Shown: positions 8,993-19,556, counted from the stretch's first letter. The stretch is 64,000 bases of DNA from Clostridia bacterium (GCA_030529995.1 JAUMVT010000004.1:24673-88672); one strand, 5' to 3'. Numbers and translations: made by a program. Notes: generated from the sequence alone by a model not told the origin.

Positions 8993-10273
8993 TTACAGTT
9001 CCAGCACATTGGCGCCCACGGGGCGGATGTCCAGCGCATGGCAGCAGCGGTCGCCAAAGACCCCTTCCATGCAGCTGATGAAAGCATCCAGCTCGTCCTG
9101 GGGCACAAAGTTCAGGGTCGTTCCGGCAAAGCCGCCGCCGTGAACACGCCATGCACCCTTGCCATTCAGCATGTTTTCCGCCAGAGCCAACGCAAGAGAA
9201 AGCCCCTGTTCATCCGGCCGGGCGTACACATTCTGCAGGTACATGAAGCTGGAACGTCCGCTGGCAATGATCTCCCGGAAGAAGGTATCCAAGTCATCCT
9301 TTTCCAGCGCGCTTACCTGCACCGGCACCCGGCTGTTTTCCTGATAGAAGTGCATCGCCCGGAGAATGGCCCGGTCGCTTACCTTGCCGTGGAGCATGGG
9401 CAGTGCTTGCATGAATTCCTCGGAACGAACACGACGCAGGCAATCTTCGCCAAAGTAATTGGCAACGGAGCGCATTTCGTTGGGGATGGCAGCATAGTCA
9501 GCCGTCAAGTCCGCATGGCTTCCGCCTGTGCCCACCACCACCAGTGCATACCCATGAGCCGCAAAGTCGAAGGAGGTAGGACGGACTTCCGGATCCTCAT
9601 GCTTAAAGTCCACAGCCACAAGACCGCCGGCGGAAGAAGCCATCTGATCCATCAGTCCGCTGGGCTTGCCAAAGAATACGTTCTCCGCATACTGACTGAT
9701 CTTCGCCCGCGTCTTGTAGTCCACTGTCATGCCATTGTAGAGGTAATCAAGGATGGCGCACACCAGCACCTCAAAGGCCGCAGAGGAGCTTAATCCGCTG
9801 CCGGAGGCAACCGTAGACGTTACGGTAGCATCAAAGCCGCCGATGCGGTAGCCCAGCTCCGCCATGCGCGCTGCCACGCCGCGAATCAGTGCCGCAGTCG
9901 TTCCTTTTTCTTCTTCATGCACCGTCAGGTCGGACAAGTCCAGCGTAATCGGCGCATAACCCTCGCTGTTCAGGTGCACAAGCAGATCTTCTCTGGGGCT
10001 GACTGCCGCCAAGGTATCCAAGTTCACCGCAGCTGCCAACACCCGACCATGGTTGTGATCCGTATGATTACCGCCGATTTCCGTCCGTCCGGGGGCACTG
10101 ATGAGCGCCACATCACCCTCATAATTAAAGGCTTCTTCATGACGCTTCAGCATGTTGATATGCCGTGCCGTCTGAGCCACAAGCATACCGTCCCGGCTGC
10201 CGTACAGGTGATTCAGCTGTTCCATCACCTTGGGGGTTTTCAAGCTTCTGATTTTACTTGCATACTGACTCAT
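8993..10273 (-). CDS. galK: Galactokinase
   Basis: A GHMP-family kinase of 426 residues that phosphorylates galactose at C1 in the Leloir pathway. The galactokinase signature is APGRTEIGGNHTDHNHG near residue 60, in the variant form common in Clostridia. The ATP-binding GHMP loop is ASGSGLSSSAAFEV near residue 156, and the C-terminal motif GAWRVHGGGFAGTTLNF is present. The ATG at 10273 follows GGAG with suitable spacing. It lies 57 bases downstream of a solute-binding protein gene on the same strand and is probably co-transcribed with it. The partner galT lies about 48 kb away in this window, and no galE is seen. Confidence 0.95.
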   Translation of the reverse strand: MSQYASKIRSLKTPKVMEQLNHLYGSRDGMLVAQTARHINMLKRHEEAFNYEGDVALISAPGRTEIGGNHTDHNHGRVLAAAVNLDTLAAVSPREDLLVHLNSEGYAPITLDLSDLTVHEEEKGTTAALIRGVAARMAELGYRIGGFDATVTSTVASGSGLSSSAAFEVLVCAILDYLYNGMTVDYKTRAKISQYAENVFFGKPSGLMDQMASSAGGLVAVDFKHEDPEVRPTSFDFAAHGYALVVVGTGGSHADLTADYAAIPNEMRSVANYFGEDCLRRVRSEEFMQALPMLHGKVSDRAILRAMHFYQENSRVPVQVSALEKDDLDTFFREIIASGRSSFMYLQNVYARPDEQGLSLALALAENMLNGKGAWRVHGGGFAGTTLNFVPQDELDAFISCMEGVFGDRCCHALDIRPVGANVLEL

Positions 10274-10330
10274 GATCGTTCTCCGTCCTTCTTATGCTAT
10301 TCGTTTTGCTCTGTGTATCACACGGAATGA

Positions 10331-11824
10331 TTATTGAATGGCTTCCTGCCAGATGGAGATGAGTTCGTCAATCCCCCGATCGTGGACGTTTTGACAGAAG
10401 TCCTGCCAGGTTTCGTCATTGAGGGGGATTTCGCCAGTTACAAAGCGAGTCATCGCGACCTCAGCATAAGCGCCAAGATCTGCCTGAATGTCCTTGACTC
10501 GTTCGTTTTGCTCCTCGGTCAGGGTGACAAGGGGCATGGGCTGCACAGAAACCTTTTTCAGCTCTGCCAGCTGGGTAATCAGATTGCGCGTTTCCTTCTG
10601 GTCAAAGGCCAGCTGGAAAGAAACAGAAGAAAGTCCGGGCTGAATGCCGCCGTCCGCAATGGTCTTGTTAGGCAGAACGCTGGACGTTACTTCCTCATTG
10701 GCAGGAATCCAGCTCCATGTACCGTCGCTGTTGAACTGATAATCGACGCCTTCTTCCCCGGCCTGCACCAGTCGGCATCCTTCCTCGGTGTAGAGGTAAT
10801 CCAGCCAGGAAAGCACCTGCGCAGGATCCTCACAGGCGGAGGTCACTGCAAAGGTTCCACGCACCACATCGCCCAGAAGGTCACGATAAACCTGCTTGCC
10901 TTCATAAGTAAGAGGCATCAGCAGTTCATACTGACTCAGGGCACTGTTGGGCACAAGGGACAGGGGCGTCGGCGCCAGCATGACACCGTAGGTAATCGCT
11001 GCGCTGGAGTCCGTAATAGCCCTGAGGGAATCCGCCGTGGTAAATCCGGAAGTATCCAGCAAACCTTCCTCCCAGAGAGAATGCAGCCAGGTCAGGAAAG
11101 CCCGGTTTTCATCCTTGGTCAGGGTCGTCTGCACCTGGCCGTTGTCATCTACGTACAAATTATAATCATCCGACACAAGGCCGAAGGCATGACCCAGGAA
11201 CCGAAGATCCCACATGCTCAGGAATTCCAGAGGCACTTCGTCCTTCTTGCCGTTGCCATTGGGATCCCGGTCACGGAAGGCACGCAGTACTTCCGTCAAC
11301 TCTTCCGCGGTGGTGGGCACGCTCAAGCCCAGGGTATCCAGCCAGCTCTTGTTGATCCACATGGCATTGTTATTTTGAAGTTCATTGATCAGTGGCAGTG
11401 CCACAATCGCACCGTCCGGCAAAGAAATGGCTTTCTCCCAGTCGGGATTTGCCTGAAGGAGAGCATACAGGTTAGGCATCGCCGTTTCCAGATAAGGGCG
11501 AAGATCAATCAAAACACCGGCTTCATAAAGTTCCAGCGTTTCCGTCGGCGTCAATTCCGCCTTGAACAGCGCATCTGGCAGGGTCGCATCGCCATTCAGC
11601 ATATCCTGCTTGGCCTTGGTCCATGCCTGCTGCTCGGTGTACTGGGTTGTGGTCACGGTAAGGCCGGTAAGATTCTCCATGGCGGTAAAAAAATAATTGG
11701 TGCTCCAGTCATGAGCGGTGGAGCTTCCGCCGTCATATCCTGCAAGGGAGAAGCCCTCCGCCAACGCTCCGGCGGCGGAAAAACACAGGAGACAAGCCAG
11801 CATCATTGCTAAGCATTTGCGCAT
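10331..11824 (-). CDS. Extracellular solute-binding protein, carbohydrate ABC type
   Basis: A family 1-like solute-binding protein of 497 residues. The signal peptide is MRKCLAMMLACLLCF ending in AGALAEG, which fits signal peptidase I cleavage. The mature part has the typical two-lobe pattern: a 'TWTKAKQDMLNGD' type region, PDWEKAISLPDGAIVALPL, WINKSWLDTLGL, and VPTTAEELTEVLRAFRDRDPNGNGKKDE, the last seen in LipO-like oligosaccharide-binding proteins. The start at 11824 is chosen because GGAGG lies 8 bases upstream. No permease or ATPase gene is adjacent, and galK follows on the same strand. The missing ATPase could be supplied by the MsmX-type gene at 55138, which is inference. The sugar bound is unknown. 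Confidence 0.85.
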   Translation of the reverse strand: MRKCLAMMLACLLCFSAAGALAEGFSLAGYDGGSSTAHDWSTNYFFTAMENLTGLTVTTTQYTEQQAWTKAKQDMLNGDATLPDALFKAELTPTETLELYEAGVLIDLRPYLETAMPNLYALLQANPDWEKAISLPDGAIVALPLINELQNNNAMWINKSWLDTLGLSVPTTAEELTEVLRAFRDRDPNGNGKKDEVPLEFLSMWDLRFLGHAFGLVSDDYNLYVDDNGQVQTTLTKDENRAFLTWLHSLWEEGLLDTSGFTTADSLRAITDSSAAITYGVMLAPTPLSLVPNSALSQYELLMPLTYEGKQVYRDLLGDVVRGTFAVTSACEDPAQVLSWLDYLYTEEGCRLVQAGEEGVDYQFNSDGTWSWIPANEEVTSSVLPNKTIADGGIQPGLSSVSFQLAFDQKETRNLITQLAELKKVSVQPMPLVTLTEEQNERVKDIQADLGAYAEVAMTRFVTGEIPLNDETWQDFCQNVHDRGIDELISIWQEAIQ

Positions 11825-11857
11825 TGCATCAACCTCCGGCAATCATTTGTTATGCAT

Positions 11858-11886
11858 AGTATATCGCTTTTTTTCATATTTGAAAA
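11858..11886 (-). promoter_or_regulatory. Promoter for the solute-binding protein/galK pair
   Basis: On the minus strand TTTTCA (11881-11886) and TATACT (11858-11863) are separated by 17 bases. The -35 is weak, with 4 of 6 matches. Confidence 0.55.
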
Positions 11887-12018
11887 GTATTATTTTTCTA
11901 CCATCGAACACAAGTTGGTCAAAGGTACAGCCCTGCAGAGCCTGCTTCCTTTGCCTTTATGCGGCACTGTTTATTCATGCATCCGCATCGGATTCCAACC
12001 GGCAGTCAAAAAGAAACG

Positions 12019-12047
12019 TTGATTTTTTTTTCGAACTGTGCTAGCAT
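12019..12047 (+). promoter_or_regulatory. Candidate promoter for the dprA-topA-trmFO cluster
   Basis: TTGATT (12019-12024) and TAGCAT (12042-12047) are separated by 17 bases, about 90 bases before the dprA start. The rest of the 11825-12137 gap shows no further gene. Confidence 0.45.
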
Positions 12048-12137
12048 GGGCGTGTTTCTTGGGCTGTGTTTTCTTTAAGGAATTTGCAGTCAAATGTTTC
12101 GCCTTGCGTCGCAAAAAGCTGAAGGAGGTGGCCAAAC

Positions 12138-13244
12138 ATGCAGTATACACGAGAAGACGGATGTATGGCATGGCTGGCCAGCGGACGGCTCTCTTACGAC
12201 TGCTTCTCTCACTTACTGGAGGAATTCGACAGTGCTGAAAATGTGTACGATGCACTGCAGGAAAATGGCGCGGATGCACTGCGTGACTTTGTTCCTCCGG
12301 CACGGCTGGAACGCCTGATGGCCACCGCCGGCAAGAGGTCGATGCATCAGCTCTTGGTGACCATGCAGAAGCATCACATCGGTGTGCTGCAGCAGGATGA
12401 TACCCATTATCCGGCGCTGCTGCGGCACATTAATGATCCGCCGATTGCGCTGTTTTATCAGGGCAATCCGGACTGCCTTGACGGCAGATGCATCACCATG
12501 GTGGGCGCACGAAAGGCGTCTCCCGCCGGGGTTCAGGCCACATTCAAGATTGCCAAGGAACTCAGTGAGGCAGGGGTTACGGTGGTCAGCGGCATGGCAG
12601 TGGGCATTGATACGGCTGCTCATCAGGGATGCCTGGAAGGCGGAAGCCCTACGGCGGCCGTGCTGGCCTGCGGCCTTGATATCGACTATCCCAGCGAAAA
12701 TGCCGGGCTGAAACGGCGCCTGCTGGAAAAAGGCGGGGTTCTGTTCAGCGAATATCCTCCGGGAACGCCGGCATTGGCGCGGCATTTTCCGGTACGCAAC
12801 CGCATTCTGTCCGGTGTCAGCAAGGCCGTGATCATGATGGAATGCAGTCCGCATTCCGGCAGCATGCACACGGTGCAGCATGCGCTGGATCAGGGGCGTG
12901 ATATTTACGCTTACCCCGGGCGAATCGATACCCCCTGGGCGAAAGGTGCCCATCAGCTGCTCCGTGAGGGAGCCACTTATTTTACCTGTGCTGACGACAT
13001 ATTGACGGACATGAACTGGACTGGCGAAACCCGAGCGAAGCAGGAGGCAGCAAAGAAAGAGCTGCCGCCGCTGACGGAAACCCAGCGAAAAATCCTGCAG
13101 GCGCTGGCAATCGAGGAAAAGTCCTATGACCAGCTGGCAGCAGAAACTGGCATTCCCCCAACGGAACTATCCGGTGCACTGACCTTGCTGCACCTGAGAG
13201 GATCCATTCGTCCTCTCCCCGGCAAAATGTATACAAAAACTTAA
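12138..13244 (+). CDS. dprA: DNA-processing protein DprA (Smf)
   Basis: A 368-residue protein that in transformable bacteria binds incoming single-stranded DNA and loads RecA; its role in non-competent Clostridia is less clear. The Rossmann-like core has MVGARKASPAG near residue 117, SGMAVGIDTAAHQGCL (about 150-166), the ACGLDIDYPSEN segment and HFPVRNRILSGVS near residue 217. N-terminal helices (1-70) form a SAM/HhH-like region. A C-terminal winged helix (about 310-368) is present. The ATG at 12138 follows AAGGAGG by 9 bases. It heads a plus-strand cluster with topA 30 bases downstream, the same order seen in many Bacillota. Confidence 0.95.
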   Translation: MQYTREDGCMAWLASGRLSYDCFSHLLEEFDSAENVYDALQENGADALRDFVPPARLERLMATAGKRSMHQLLVTMQKHHIGVLQQDDTHYPALLRHINDPPIALFYQGNPDCLDGRCITMVGARKASPAGVQATFKIAKELSEAGVTVVSGMAVGIDTAAHQGCLEGGSPTAAVLACGLDIDYPSENAGLKRRLLEKGGVLFSEYPPGTPALARHFPVRNRILSGVSKAVIMMECSPHSGSMHTVQHALDQGRDIYAYPGRIDTPWAKGAHQLLREGATYFTCADDILTDMNWTGETRAKQEAAKKELPPLTETQRKILQALAIEEKSYDQLAAETGIPPTELSGALTLLHLRGSIRPLPGKMYTKT

Positions 13245-13274
13245 TGATAACATCATTGGGAGGCAGAAAAACCA

Positions 13275-15407
13275 ATGGCGGCTACCAAGCAAAAGCTCAT
13301 TATTGTGGAGTCACCGGCCAAGGCTCGCACAATCACGAAATTTCTCGGCAAAGGCTACAAAGTGGAAGCATCCCAGGGGCATGTCCGGGATTTGCCCAAA
13401 TCCCAGATCGGTGTGGATGTGGATCACGACTTTGAACTGAAGTATATTACCATCCGCGGGCGCGGCGACATTTTGAGCAGAATCCGGAAAGAAGCCAAGT
13501 CAGCTTCTCAGATTCTGCTTGCAACTGACCCTGACCGTGAAGGTGAAGCCATCTCATGGCATCTGAGTCAGATTCTGAATGTGGATACAACCACGCCCTG
13601 CCGCATTGAATTTCATGAGGTTACCAAACAGGCCATCCAGAATGCCATTAAGAATCCCCGGCCGCTGAATATGCAGCTAGTGGATGCCCAGCAGGCTCGC
13701 CGTGTGCTGGATCGGCTGGTGGGCTACAAGATCAGTCCTCTGCTGTGGGCAAAGGTGAAAAAGGGATTGTCCGCCGGACGGGTGCAGTCCGTAGCAACTC
13801 GCATGGTGGTCATGCGCGAGGAGGACATTGAGGCCTTTATCCCCGAGGAATATTGGGACGTAACCGCCAAGATGCTGGTGCCCCAGTCCCACGGCCGGAA
13901 GCAGCACTTTACCGCCAAACTGTCCATGCTGGATGGGAAAAAGGCGCAAATTACCAATGCTGCCGAGGCGGAGGCTGCCGTAAAGCGCATTCAGGGTACC
14001 CACTTCACCGTTACCAATATTAAGCGTGCGGAAAAACGGAAAACGCCTGCCGCCCCCTTCACCACCTCCAGCCTGCAGCAGGAAGCCAGCCGGAAGCTGG
14101 GCTTTACTACGGCCAAAACCATGCAGGTGGTGCAGCAGCTTTATGAAGGCGTGGACATTGAAGGCGAAGGCACCCAAGGTATTGTCAGCTATATTCGTAC
14201 CGACAGCGTACGCATCAGCGAAGAAGCTATGACTGCCCTGCGGGCATACATTCCCGAGCGGTTCGGTCCGGAATACCTGCCGGAGAAGCCCATTGAGTAC
14301 AAGGGCAGAAAAAATGCTCAGGAGGCTCATGAGGCCATCCGTCCCACGGATGTACGGCGCACACCCGAAAAAATCAAGGCATCCCTGACCAAGGAACAGT
14401 ACAATCTGTACCGGTTGATCTACAATCGCTTCCTGACCAGCCAGATGATGCCTGCCCTGTACGAAACCATGACCATGGAGCTGACCGGGGAGCAGGTAGG
14501 GCTTCGCTTCTACGGGGAGCACAAGAAGTTTGCCGGCTTCACCTCCGTCTATGAGGAAGGTCTGGATGACGAGGTCAGCACCATCGAGACCAGTCTTCCC
14601 GCACTGGCGGAAGGTGAGCGGGTCGAAGTGGATGATGTGGAAAGCGAGCAGCACTTCACCCAGCCCCCGTCCCGGTACACGGAAGCTTCCCTTGTCCGGG
14701 CATTGGATGAAATGGGCATCGGCCGTCCTTCCACGTTTGCGCCTACCATTACGACCATTATTACCCGGGGCTATGTCAGCAAGGAGAAGAAGCGGCTGTA
14801 CCCTACGGAGCTGGGCAGAATGGTCACCAGCATGATGGAAGAATATTTTGCTGACATCGTGGATACCGAGTTCACCGCCAAAATGGAAGAGCAGCTGGAC
14901 GAGGTGGAAGAGGGCAAAATTCAGTGGAAGGAAATCCTCCGGGAATTCTATCCCCCCTTTGAAAAGACCTTGGAAAAGGCCGAGCAGCAGATTGAAAAGG
15001 TGGAAGTGCACGACGAGGTCAGTGATGTGCAGTGCGACAAGTGCGGTGCCATGATGGTCTACAAAATGGGTCGCTACGGTCGGTTCCTGGCCTGCCCCAA
15101 TTTCCCGGAATGCCGCAACACCAAACCCATCCTCACCTACATTGATGCCCCCTGTCCCAAGTGCGGCGCAAGGCTCATGGAGAAAACCAGCAAGAAAAAT
15201 CGGAAGTTCTACGGCTGCGAGCGTTACCCGGACTGCGACTTTGTCTCCTGGGAAAAGCCTGTGGCGGAGAAGTGTCCTCAGTGCGGCAGCTACATGGTAG
15301 AAAAGCGCGGCCGAAAGGGCGAGGTATGGCATCTGTGCTCCAACGAGACCTGCCGCTGCCGGGTTGAAGTCCATGCAGAAGGGCAGGATGAAGCAGAGGA
15401 TGAATGA
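13275..15407 (+). CDS. topA: DNA topoisomerase I
   Basis: A type IA topoisomerase of 710 residues that relaxes negative supercoils. The TOPRIM domain starts with [13 protein letters not shown] and contains the metal-binding DPDREGEAI motif. The active-site tyrosine lies in [10 protein letters not shown] near residue 306. [10 protein letters not shown] marks the gate region. The C-terminus carries three four-Cys zinc modules (about 585-705), beginning [16 protein letters not shown] and CPQCGSYM. The ATG follows GGGAGG. Its last 8 bases overlap the probable start of trmFO, indicating an operon. Confidence 0.97.
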   Translation: MAATKQKLIIVESPAKARTITKFLGKGYKVEASQGHVRDLPKSQIGVDVDHDFELKYITIRGRGDILSRIRKEAKSASQILLATDPDREGEAISWHLSQILNVDTTTPCRIEFHEVTKQAIQNAIKNPRPLNMQLVDAQQARRVLDRLVGYKISPLLWAKVKKGLSAGRVQSVATRMVVMREEDIEAFIPEEYWDVTAKMLVPQSHGRKQHFTAKLSMLDGKKAQITNAAEAEAAVKRIQGTHFTVTNIKRAEKRKTPAAPFTTSSLQQEASRKLGFTTAKTMQVVQQLYEGVDIEGEGTQGIVSYIRTDSVRISEEAMTALRAYIPERFGPEYLPEKPIEYKGRKNAQEAHEAIRPTDVRRTPEKIKASLTKEQYNLYRLIYNRFLTSQMMPALYETMTMELTGEQVGLRFYGEHKKFAGFTSVYEEGLDDEVSTIETSLPALAEGERVEVDDVESEQHFTQPPSRYTEASLVRALDEMGIGRPSTFAPTITTIITRGYVSKEKKRLYPTELGRMVTSMMEEYFADIVDTEFTAKMEEQLDEVEEGKIQWKEILREFYPPFEKTLEKAEQQIEKVEVHDEVSDVQCDKCGAMMVYKMGRYGRFLACPNFPECRNTKPILTYIDAPCPKCGARLMEKTSKKNRKFYGCERYPDCDFVSWEKPVAEKCPQCGSYMVEKRGRKGEVWHLCSNETCRCRVEVHAEGQDEAEDE

Positions 15408-16731
15408 TACCACGTGCCTCCATGCAACGGTTGTCGGCGCAGGTCTGGCCGGCAGTGAAGCGGCCTGGCAGCTGGCCAAGCAGGGAATTCATGTAACGCT
15501 GTACGAAATGAAGCCGGAGAAAATGAGCCCTGCCCATCATTCGCCCTTGATGGCCGAGCTCGTCTGCTCCAATTCTCTCCGTTCCGACAGGCTGACCAAC
15601 GCAGTGGGTCTGCTGAAGGAAGAAATGCGGCTGTGTGACTCCCTCGTCATGAAGGCTGCCGATCAGGCGCGAGTTCCTGCCGGCGGCGCATTGGCGGTGG
15701 ATCGGGACGCTTTTTCCGGATACATTACGAAGACACTGCACGAGCATCCCCTGATTCATGTCGTTTCGGAAGAAGTGACAGAAATTCCGGAATCCCCGGT
15801 GATTATCGCCTCCGGGCCGCTCACATCGGATGCGCTGGCCGATGCCATTGCAGCACTTCCAGGATTGGGTACGCTGCATTTCTACGACGCGGCTGCGCCC
15901 ATTGTCACATTGGAATCCCTGAACATGGAAAAGATTTTCCGTCAATCCCGGTATGACCGGGGAGATGATTATCTTAACTGCCCCATGACGGAAGAGGAAT
16001 ACAACGCCTTTGTGGATGCTTTGCTGGCGGCGGAAACGGCCGAAGTGCATGGCTTTGAAGAAACAAAAGTGTTTGAGGGCTGCATGCCGGTTGAATCCAT
16101 GGCACGGCGTGGACGAATGGTGCTTGCCTTTGGCTCCATGAAGCCCGTCGGCCTGAAAGATCCCAGAACGGGAAAGGAAGCCTTTGCGGTTGTCCAGCTG
16201 CGGCAGGATAACGAGCAGGGAACCCTGTTCAATATTGTCGGCTTTCAGACCCGGCTGAAATTCCCGGAGCAGAAGCGTGTCTTCGGCATGATTCCCGGCC
16301 TGGAGAATGCCGCCTATGCCCGGTACGGCGTGATGCACCGCAACACCTTTCTGCAATCCCCCGGTTTCCTGAATGCCCACTTTGAGATGATCGCCCGACC
16401 CCAAACCTATTTTGCCGGGCAAATGACCGGCGTGGAGGGTTATGTGGAAAGCGCCGCCAGCGGACTGATCTGCGGTCTGTCTCTGGGGCGCGATCTCCGC
16501 GGACTGGGGACTGCTGAGCTGCCGGGCATCACTGCCCTGGGGGCTATGGGACGCTACATCAGCACCCCCAATCACAATTTCCAGCCCATGAACTGTTCCT
16601 TTGGGCTGATTGACAGCCTGCCCATTGACAAGGAGCATAAAAAAATCCGCAACAAGGCACAGCGGTATGAAGCTGTTTCTGCCCGGTCACTGGCTTACAT
16701 GAAGGAATGGCTTGCCGGTCTGGACGAATAA
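15400..16731 (+). CDS. trmFO: Methylenetetrahydrofolate-tRNA (uracil-54-C5)-methyltransferase TrmFO
   Basis: A folate- and FAD-dependent enzyme that makes ribothymidine at position 54 of tRNA, about 443 residues as usual for the family. The FAD-binding motif [13 protein letters not shown] stands at residues of about 10-22. [48 protein letters not shown] and [14 protein letters not shown] are family landmarks. The ATG at 15400 gives the expected short N-terminus; in-frame ATGs at 15388 and 15364 lie deeper inside topA and cannot be excluded. In Bacillus the next gene is xerC; here hslV follows directly after an 82-base gap. Confidence 0.95.
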   Translation: MNDTTCLHATVVGAGLAGSEAAWQLAKQGIHVTLYEMKPEKMSPAHHSPLMAELVCSNSLRSDRLTNAVGLLKEEMRLCDSLVMKAADQARVPAGGALAVDRDAFSGYITKTLHEHPLIHVVSEEVTEIPESPVIIASGPLTSDALADAIAALPGLGTLHFYDAAAPIVTLESLNMEKIFRQSRYDRGDDYLNCPMTEEEYNAFVDALLAAETAEVHGFEETKVFEGCMPVESMARRGRMVLAFGSMKPVGLKDPRTGKEAFAVVQLRQDNEQGTLFNIVGFQTRLKFPEQKRVFGMIPGLENAAYARYGVMHRNTFLQSPGFLNAHFEMIARPQTYFAGQMTGVEGYVESAASGLICGLSLGRDLRGLGTAELPGITALGAMGRYISTPNHNFQPMNCSFGLIDSLPIDKEHKKIRNKAQRYEAVSARSLAYMKEWLAGLDE

Positions 16732-16813
16732 GCTTCACTTCCGGTTCATATTGCTTTGCTACAGTGTACCTTACCTGCGCTGTATAGGCTCAGGCAGAAA
16801 AAGGAGCGATAGA

Positions 16814-17353
16814 ATGAGCGTAACATTTCGGGGCACAACCATTTGCGCTGTGCAAAAGGACGGCCACATTGCCATCGCCGGCGACGGTCAGGTGACCATG
16901 GGTGAACATACGGTATTTAAGAATTCTGCACGGAAGGTTCGCCGCATTTTCGGCGGTCAGGTTGTTACCGGGTTTGCCGGTACGGTTTCCGATGCTTTTA
17001 CCCTGTGCGAGAAATTCGAAGAAAAGCTGACCCAGTGCGGCGGCAATTTGGAGCGGGCGGCAGTCGCCGTTGCCCAGAGCTGGCGGGGCGATCAGGCTAT
17101 GCGCCAGCTGGATTCTCTGATGATTGTAGCCAACAAGGAAACCATGCTGATTCTCAGCGGCACGGGTGAAGTCATCGAGCCGGACGGCGGCATTGCGGCC
17201 ATCGGCTCCGGCGGCAACTACGCCCTTGCGGCAGCCCGTGCGCTGAAGGACAACACGGATCTGTCTGCCCATGAGATTGCCGAAAAGGCACTGCACATTG
17301 CCGCATCCATCTGTGTGTACACCAATGATAACGTCATTGTTGAAGACGTGTGA
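16814..17353 (+). CDS. hslV: ATP-dependent protease proteolytic subunit HslV (ClpQ)
   Basis: The threonine peptidase of the HslUV protease, 179 residues. The N-terminus has the propeptide MSVTFRG followed by TTICAV, where Thr8 should become the catalytic N-terminal nucleophile after removal of seven residues, the arrangement of Gram-positive and Thermotoga HslV. The family landmarks [17 protein letters not shown] and [10 protein letters not shown] are present, as is [14 protein letters not shown] near residue 137. The ATG at 16814 follows AAGGAG by 7 bases; upstream in-frame starts lack a ribosome binding site. hslU starts 14 bases after the stop. The 16732-16813 gap may contain a promoter but none is convincing. 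Confidence 0.95.
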   Translation: MSVTFRGTTICAVQKDGHIAIAGDGQVTMGEHTVFKNSARKVRRIFGGQVVTGFAGTVSDAFTLCEKFEEKLTQCGGNLERAAVAVAQSWRGDQAMRQLDSLMIVANKETMLILSGTGEVIEPDGGIAAIGSGGNYALAAARALKDNTDLSAHEIAEKALHIAASICVYTNDNVIVEDV

Positions 17354-17367
17354 GAGGAGGATCAACC

Positions 17368-18732
17368 ATGGCTGAACTGAGTCCTCGGCAAATCGTACGG
17401 GAGCTGGATCGTTATATTATCGGCCAGGATGATGCGAAAAAATCGGTAGCCATTGCCCTGCGCAATCGGTATCGCCGCTCCTGCGTGGATGAAAAAATGC
17501 GGGAGGAAATTAGCCCCAAGAATATTCTGATGATCGGACCTACCGGTGTGGGCAAAACGGAGATCGCCCGCCGTCTGGCCAAGCTTGTCAACGCTCCCTT
17601 TGTGAAGGTGGAAGCCACCAAGTTCACCGAAGTGGGCTATGTGGGTCGGGACGTGGAAAGTATCGTCCGTGACCTGATTGAAAATGCCATCCGCATGGTC
17701 AAGGATGAGTACACCAAGAAGGTGGAGCCCCGTGCCAAGGTGCTGGCGGAAGATCGGCTGGTGACCCTGCTGGTATCTCCTCCGCAGAAGAATTCCTCCA
17801 ATCCCCTGGACTTCCTTCTGGGCAAAAAGAAGGAAGAAGAGCCCAGTGCAGAGGAACAGCAGAAGCTTTCCGGCAAGCGTGAAGAGGTTCGTCAGCAGCT
17901 CATGCGGGGCGAGCTGGAAGACCGGGAACTGGAAATCGAAGTGGAAGAAGCCATGCCTCAGCTGGAGGTTGGAGGCAACTCCATCAGCCTTGGAGACATG
18001 ATGGGCAACATGATGCCCAAGCGTACCAAGATCCGCCACGTGAAGGTGAAGGAAGCCCGGAAGCTGCTCATGCAGGAGGAAGCCTCCAAGCTGATTGACA
18101 TGGATGCCGTACAGGACGAAGCCATTGCCCGTGCGGAGCAGAACGGCATTGTCTTCATTGACGAAATCGACAAAATTGCGGAGCGAGGCGGCCACGGCGG
18201 CCCTGATGTCAGCCGTGAAGGCGTTCAGCGTGATATCCTGCCCATTGTGGAGGGGTGCACGGTAAACACCAAGTACGGCCCTGTGAAGACGGACTTCATG
18301 CTCTTCATTGCAGCCGGTGCCTTCCATGTGTCCAAGGTCAGCGACTTGATTCCCGAGCTGCAGGGTCGGTTCCCCGTCCGGGTTCAGCTGAAGAGCCTGA
18401 CTCAGGAAGATTTCGAAAAGATTCTGACTCAGCCCGACAATGCCTTGACCCTGCAGTATCGTGCCCTGCTGGAAGTGGATCATGTGCTGCTGAACTTTGA
18501 AGACAGCGCCATTAGCGCCATTGCGGAAGCCGCTTACAACGCCAACGAAGCTCAGGAAGACATTGGCGCACGCCGTCTTCATGCCGTGTTCGAAGAGCTG
18601 CTGGAGGATATTTCTTTCAATGCAGGCGACGCTGACATGCCGCCTGTGGAGCTGAACATCACAGGGGATTATGTGCGCCAGCACCTACAAAGCGAAGGCG
18701 CAGCCAGGGACATCCGCCGCTATATTCTCTGA
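17368..18732 (+). CDS. hslU: ATP-dependent protease ATPase subunit HslU (ClpY)
   Basis: The AAA+ unfoldase partner of HslV, 454 residues. Walker [15 protein letters not shown] is at about residue 57, the pore loop GYVGRDVES at about 89-97, Walker [11 protein letters not shown] at about 261, and the sensor 2 arginine lies in [14 protein letters not shown]. The intermediate I-domain (about 105-235) is charged and contains the [17 protein letters not shown] stretch. The start at 17368 is chosen over an upstream ATG because GAGGAGG lies 7 bases before it. codY, the usual next gene in Bacillus, is absent here; a secreted protein gene follows. Confidence 0.96.
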   Translation: MAELSPRQIVRELDRYIIGQDDAKKSVAIALRNRYRRSCVDEKMREEISPKNILMIGPTGVGKTEIARRLAKLVNAPFVKVEATKFTEVGYVGRDVESIVRDLIENAIRMVKDEYTKKVEPRAKVLAEDRLVTLLVSPPQKNSSNPLDFLLGKKKEEEPSAEEQQKLSGKREEVRQQLMRGELEDRELEIEVEEAMPQLEVGGNSISLGDMMGNMMPKRTKIRHVKVKEARKLLMQEEASKLIDMDAVQDEAIARAEQNGIVFIDEIDKIAERGGHGGPDVSREGVQRDILPIVEGCTVNTKYGPVKTDFMLFIAAGAFHVSKVSDLIPELQGRFPVRVQLKSLTQEDFEKILTQPDNALTLQYRALLEVDHVLLNFEDSAISAIAEAAYNANEAQEDIGARRLHAVFEELLEDISFNAGDADMPPVELNITGDYVRQHLQSEGAARDIRRYIL

Positions 18733-18783
18733 TCAGGAATCACCGTACGTACCGGCATTGTCCAATCAAAGGAGGACGATCTT

Positions 18784-19542
18784 GTGTTTCGGCGTATCAT
18801 TGCTTTGCTCTGCACCCTGGTGCTGCTGCTTTCAGCATCTACTTCTTTGGCAGAAGGATTTTCTGTGGAAGTAAGCAGCCAGACCGATGCGCAAAGGCTT
18901 GTGCGCGGCTATGATGCGGAGGAAGGCTACATCTACATCAACTATGGCCGCTATCCCTATGAAGCAGACGGCACCATTGCTCCCGTGCTATGGCGTGTGC
19001 TGGGTGTGAGCGAGGATGGCTGGGCTCTGCTGCTGACAGAGTATGTGATTGACTTTGCCATGTACAACACGGAGAAGGTCAACATCTACGAATGGAAGGG
19101 CAACACCATTTACCATACGCTGAATGATGATATGCGGAAGGTCATGTTTACCGATGAGGAGTTGACAGCCGTTCGCTACTCCGAGGAAAAGGGCTGGCTG
19201 TATTATCTGGACAACGAGGACTACCGCAACACAGCCTACGGTTTCCGTCATTGGCAGCTGAAGCCGCAGAAGGAACGGGAATGCAAGCCTACGCCCTACG
19301 CCATGACCCATCCGGACGCATGGTGTGACAAGAGCAACGGCTGCACCTGGTACTTCTCTACAGGCATTCCCCGGAGAGGATACCACAACCTGATCGGTTA
19401 TGACGGACACACCTCCACCGCAGCCAACAACCGAAACGGCGGCGTACGCTGTGCCTGCAAGCTGGATCTGAGCATGCTGAGCAACGTTTCCGGCAGCGGT
19501 ACCTTGGAGGATCCTTACAGCTTCGACGTGGTGGATGAATAA
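18784..19542 (+). CDS. Secreted protein with a DUF6273-like domain
   Basis: A 252-residue protein of unknown function. It starts at a GTG with AAAGGAGG 8 bases upstream. A signal peptide (FRRIIALLCTLVLLLSAST, cleavage near SLAEG) precedes a domain with the pattern I-NYGRYP, APVLWRVLGV, WALLLTEYVID, a WKGNTIYHTLNDD segment, FTDEELTAVRY and a closing GGVRCACKLDLSML. This layout matches DUF6273-like proteins common in gut Clostridia, often in surface proteins. Four Cys near the C-terminal half (ECKPTP, WCDKSNGC, VRCACK region) could form disulfides. It follows hslU by 51 bases and may be read through from it. The role is unknown. Confidence 0.65.
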   Translation: MFRRIIALLCTLVLLLSASTSLAEGFSVEVSSQTDAQRLVRGYDAEEGYIYINYGRYPYEADGTIAPVLWRVLGVSEDGWALLLTEYVIDFAMYNTEKVNIYEWKGNTIYHTLNDDMRKVMFTDEELTAVRYSEEKGWLYYLDNEDYRNTAYGFRHWQLKPQKERECKPTPYAMTHPDAWCDKSNGCTWYFSTGIPRRGYHNLIGYDGHTSTAANNRNGGVRCACKLDLSMLSNVSGSGTLEDPYSFDVVDE

Positions 19543-19556
19543 AAATCAGGCATCGA

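Noticed and set aside
11911-11930. GGTCAAA near the dprA promoter as a possible CtsR box
   Set aside because: There is no second heptad at the required 3-base spacing.
13677-15479. A 600-residue open frame antisense to topA
   Set aside because: Same cause as the glnN antisense frame; topA on the plus strand is unmistakable and covers it.
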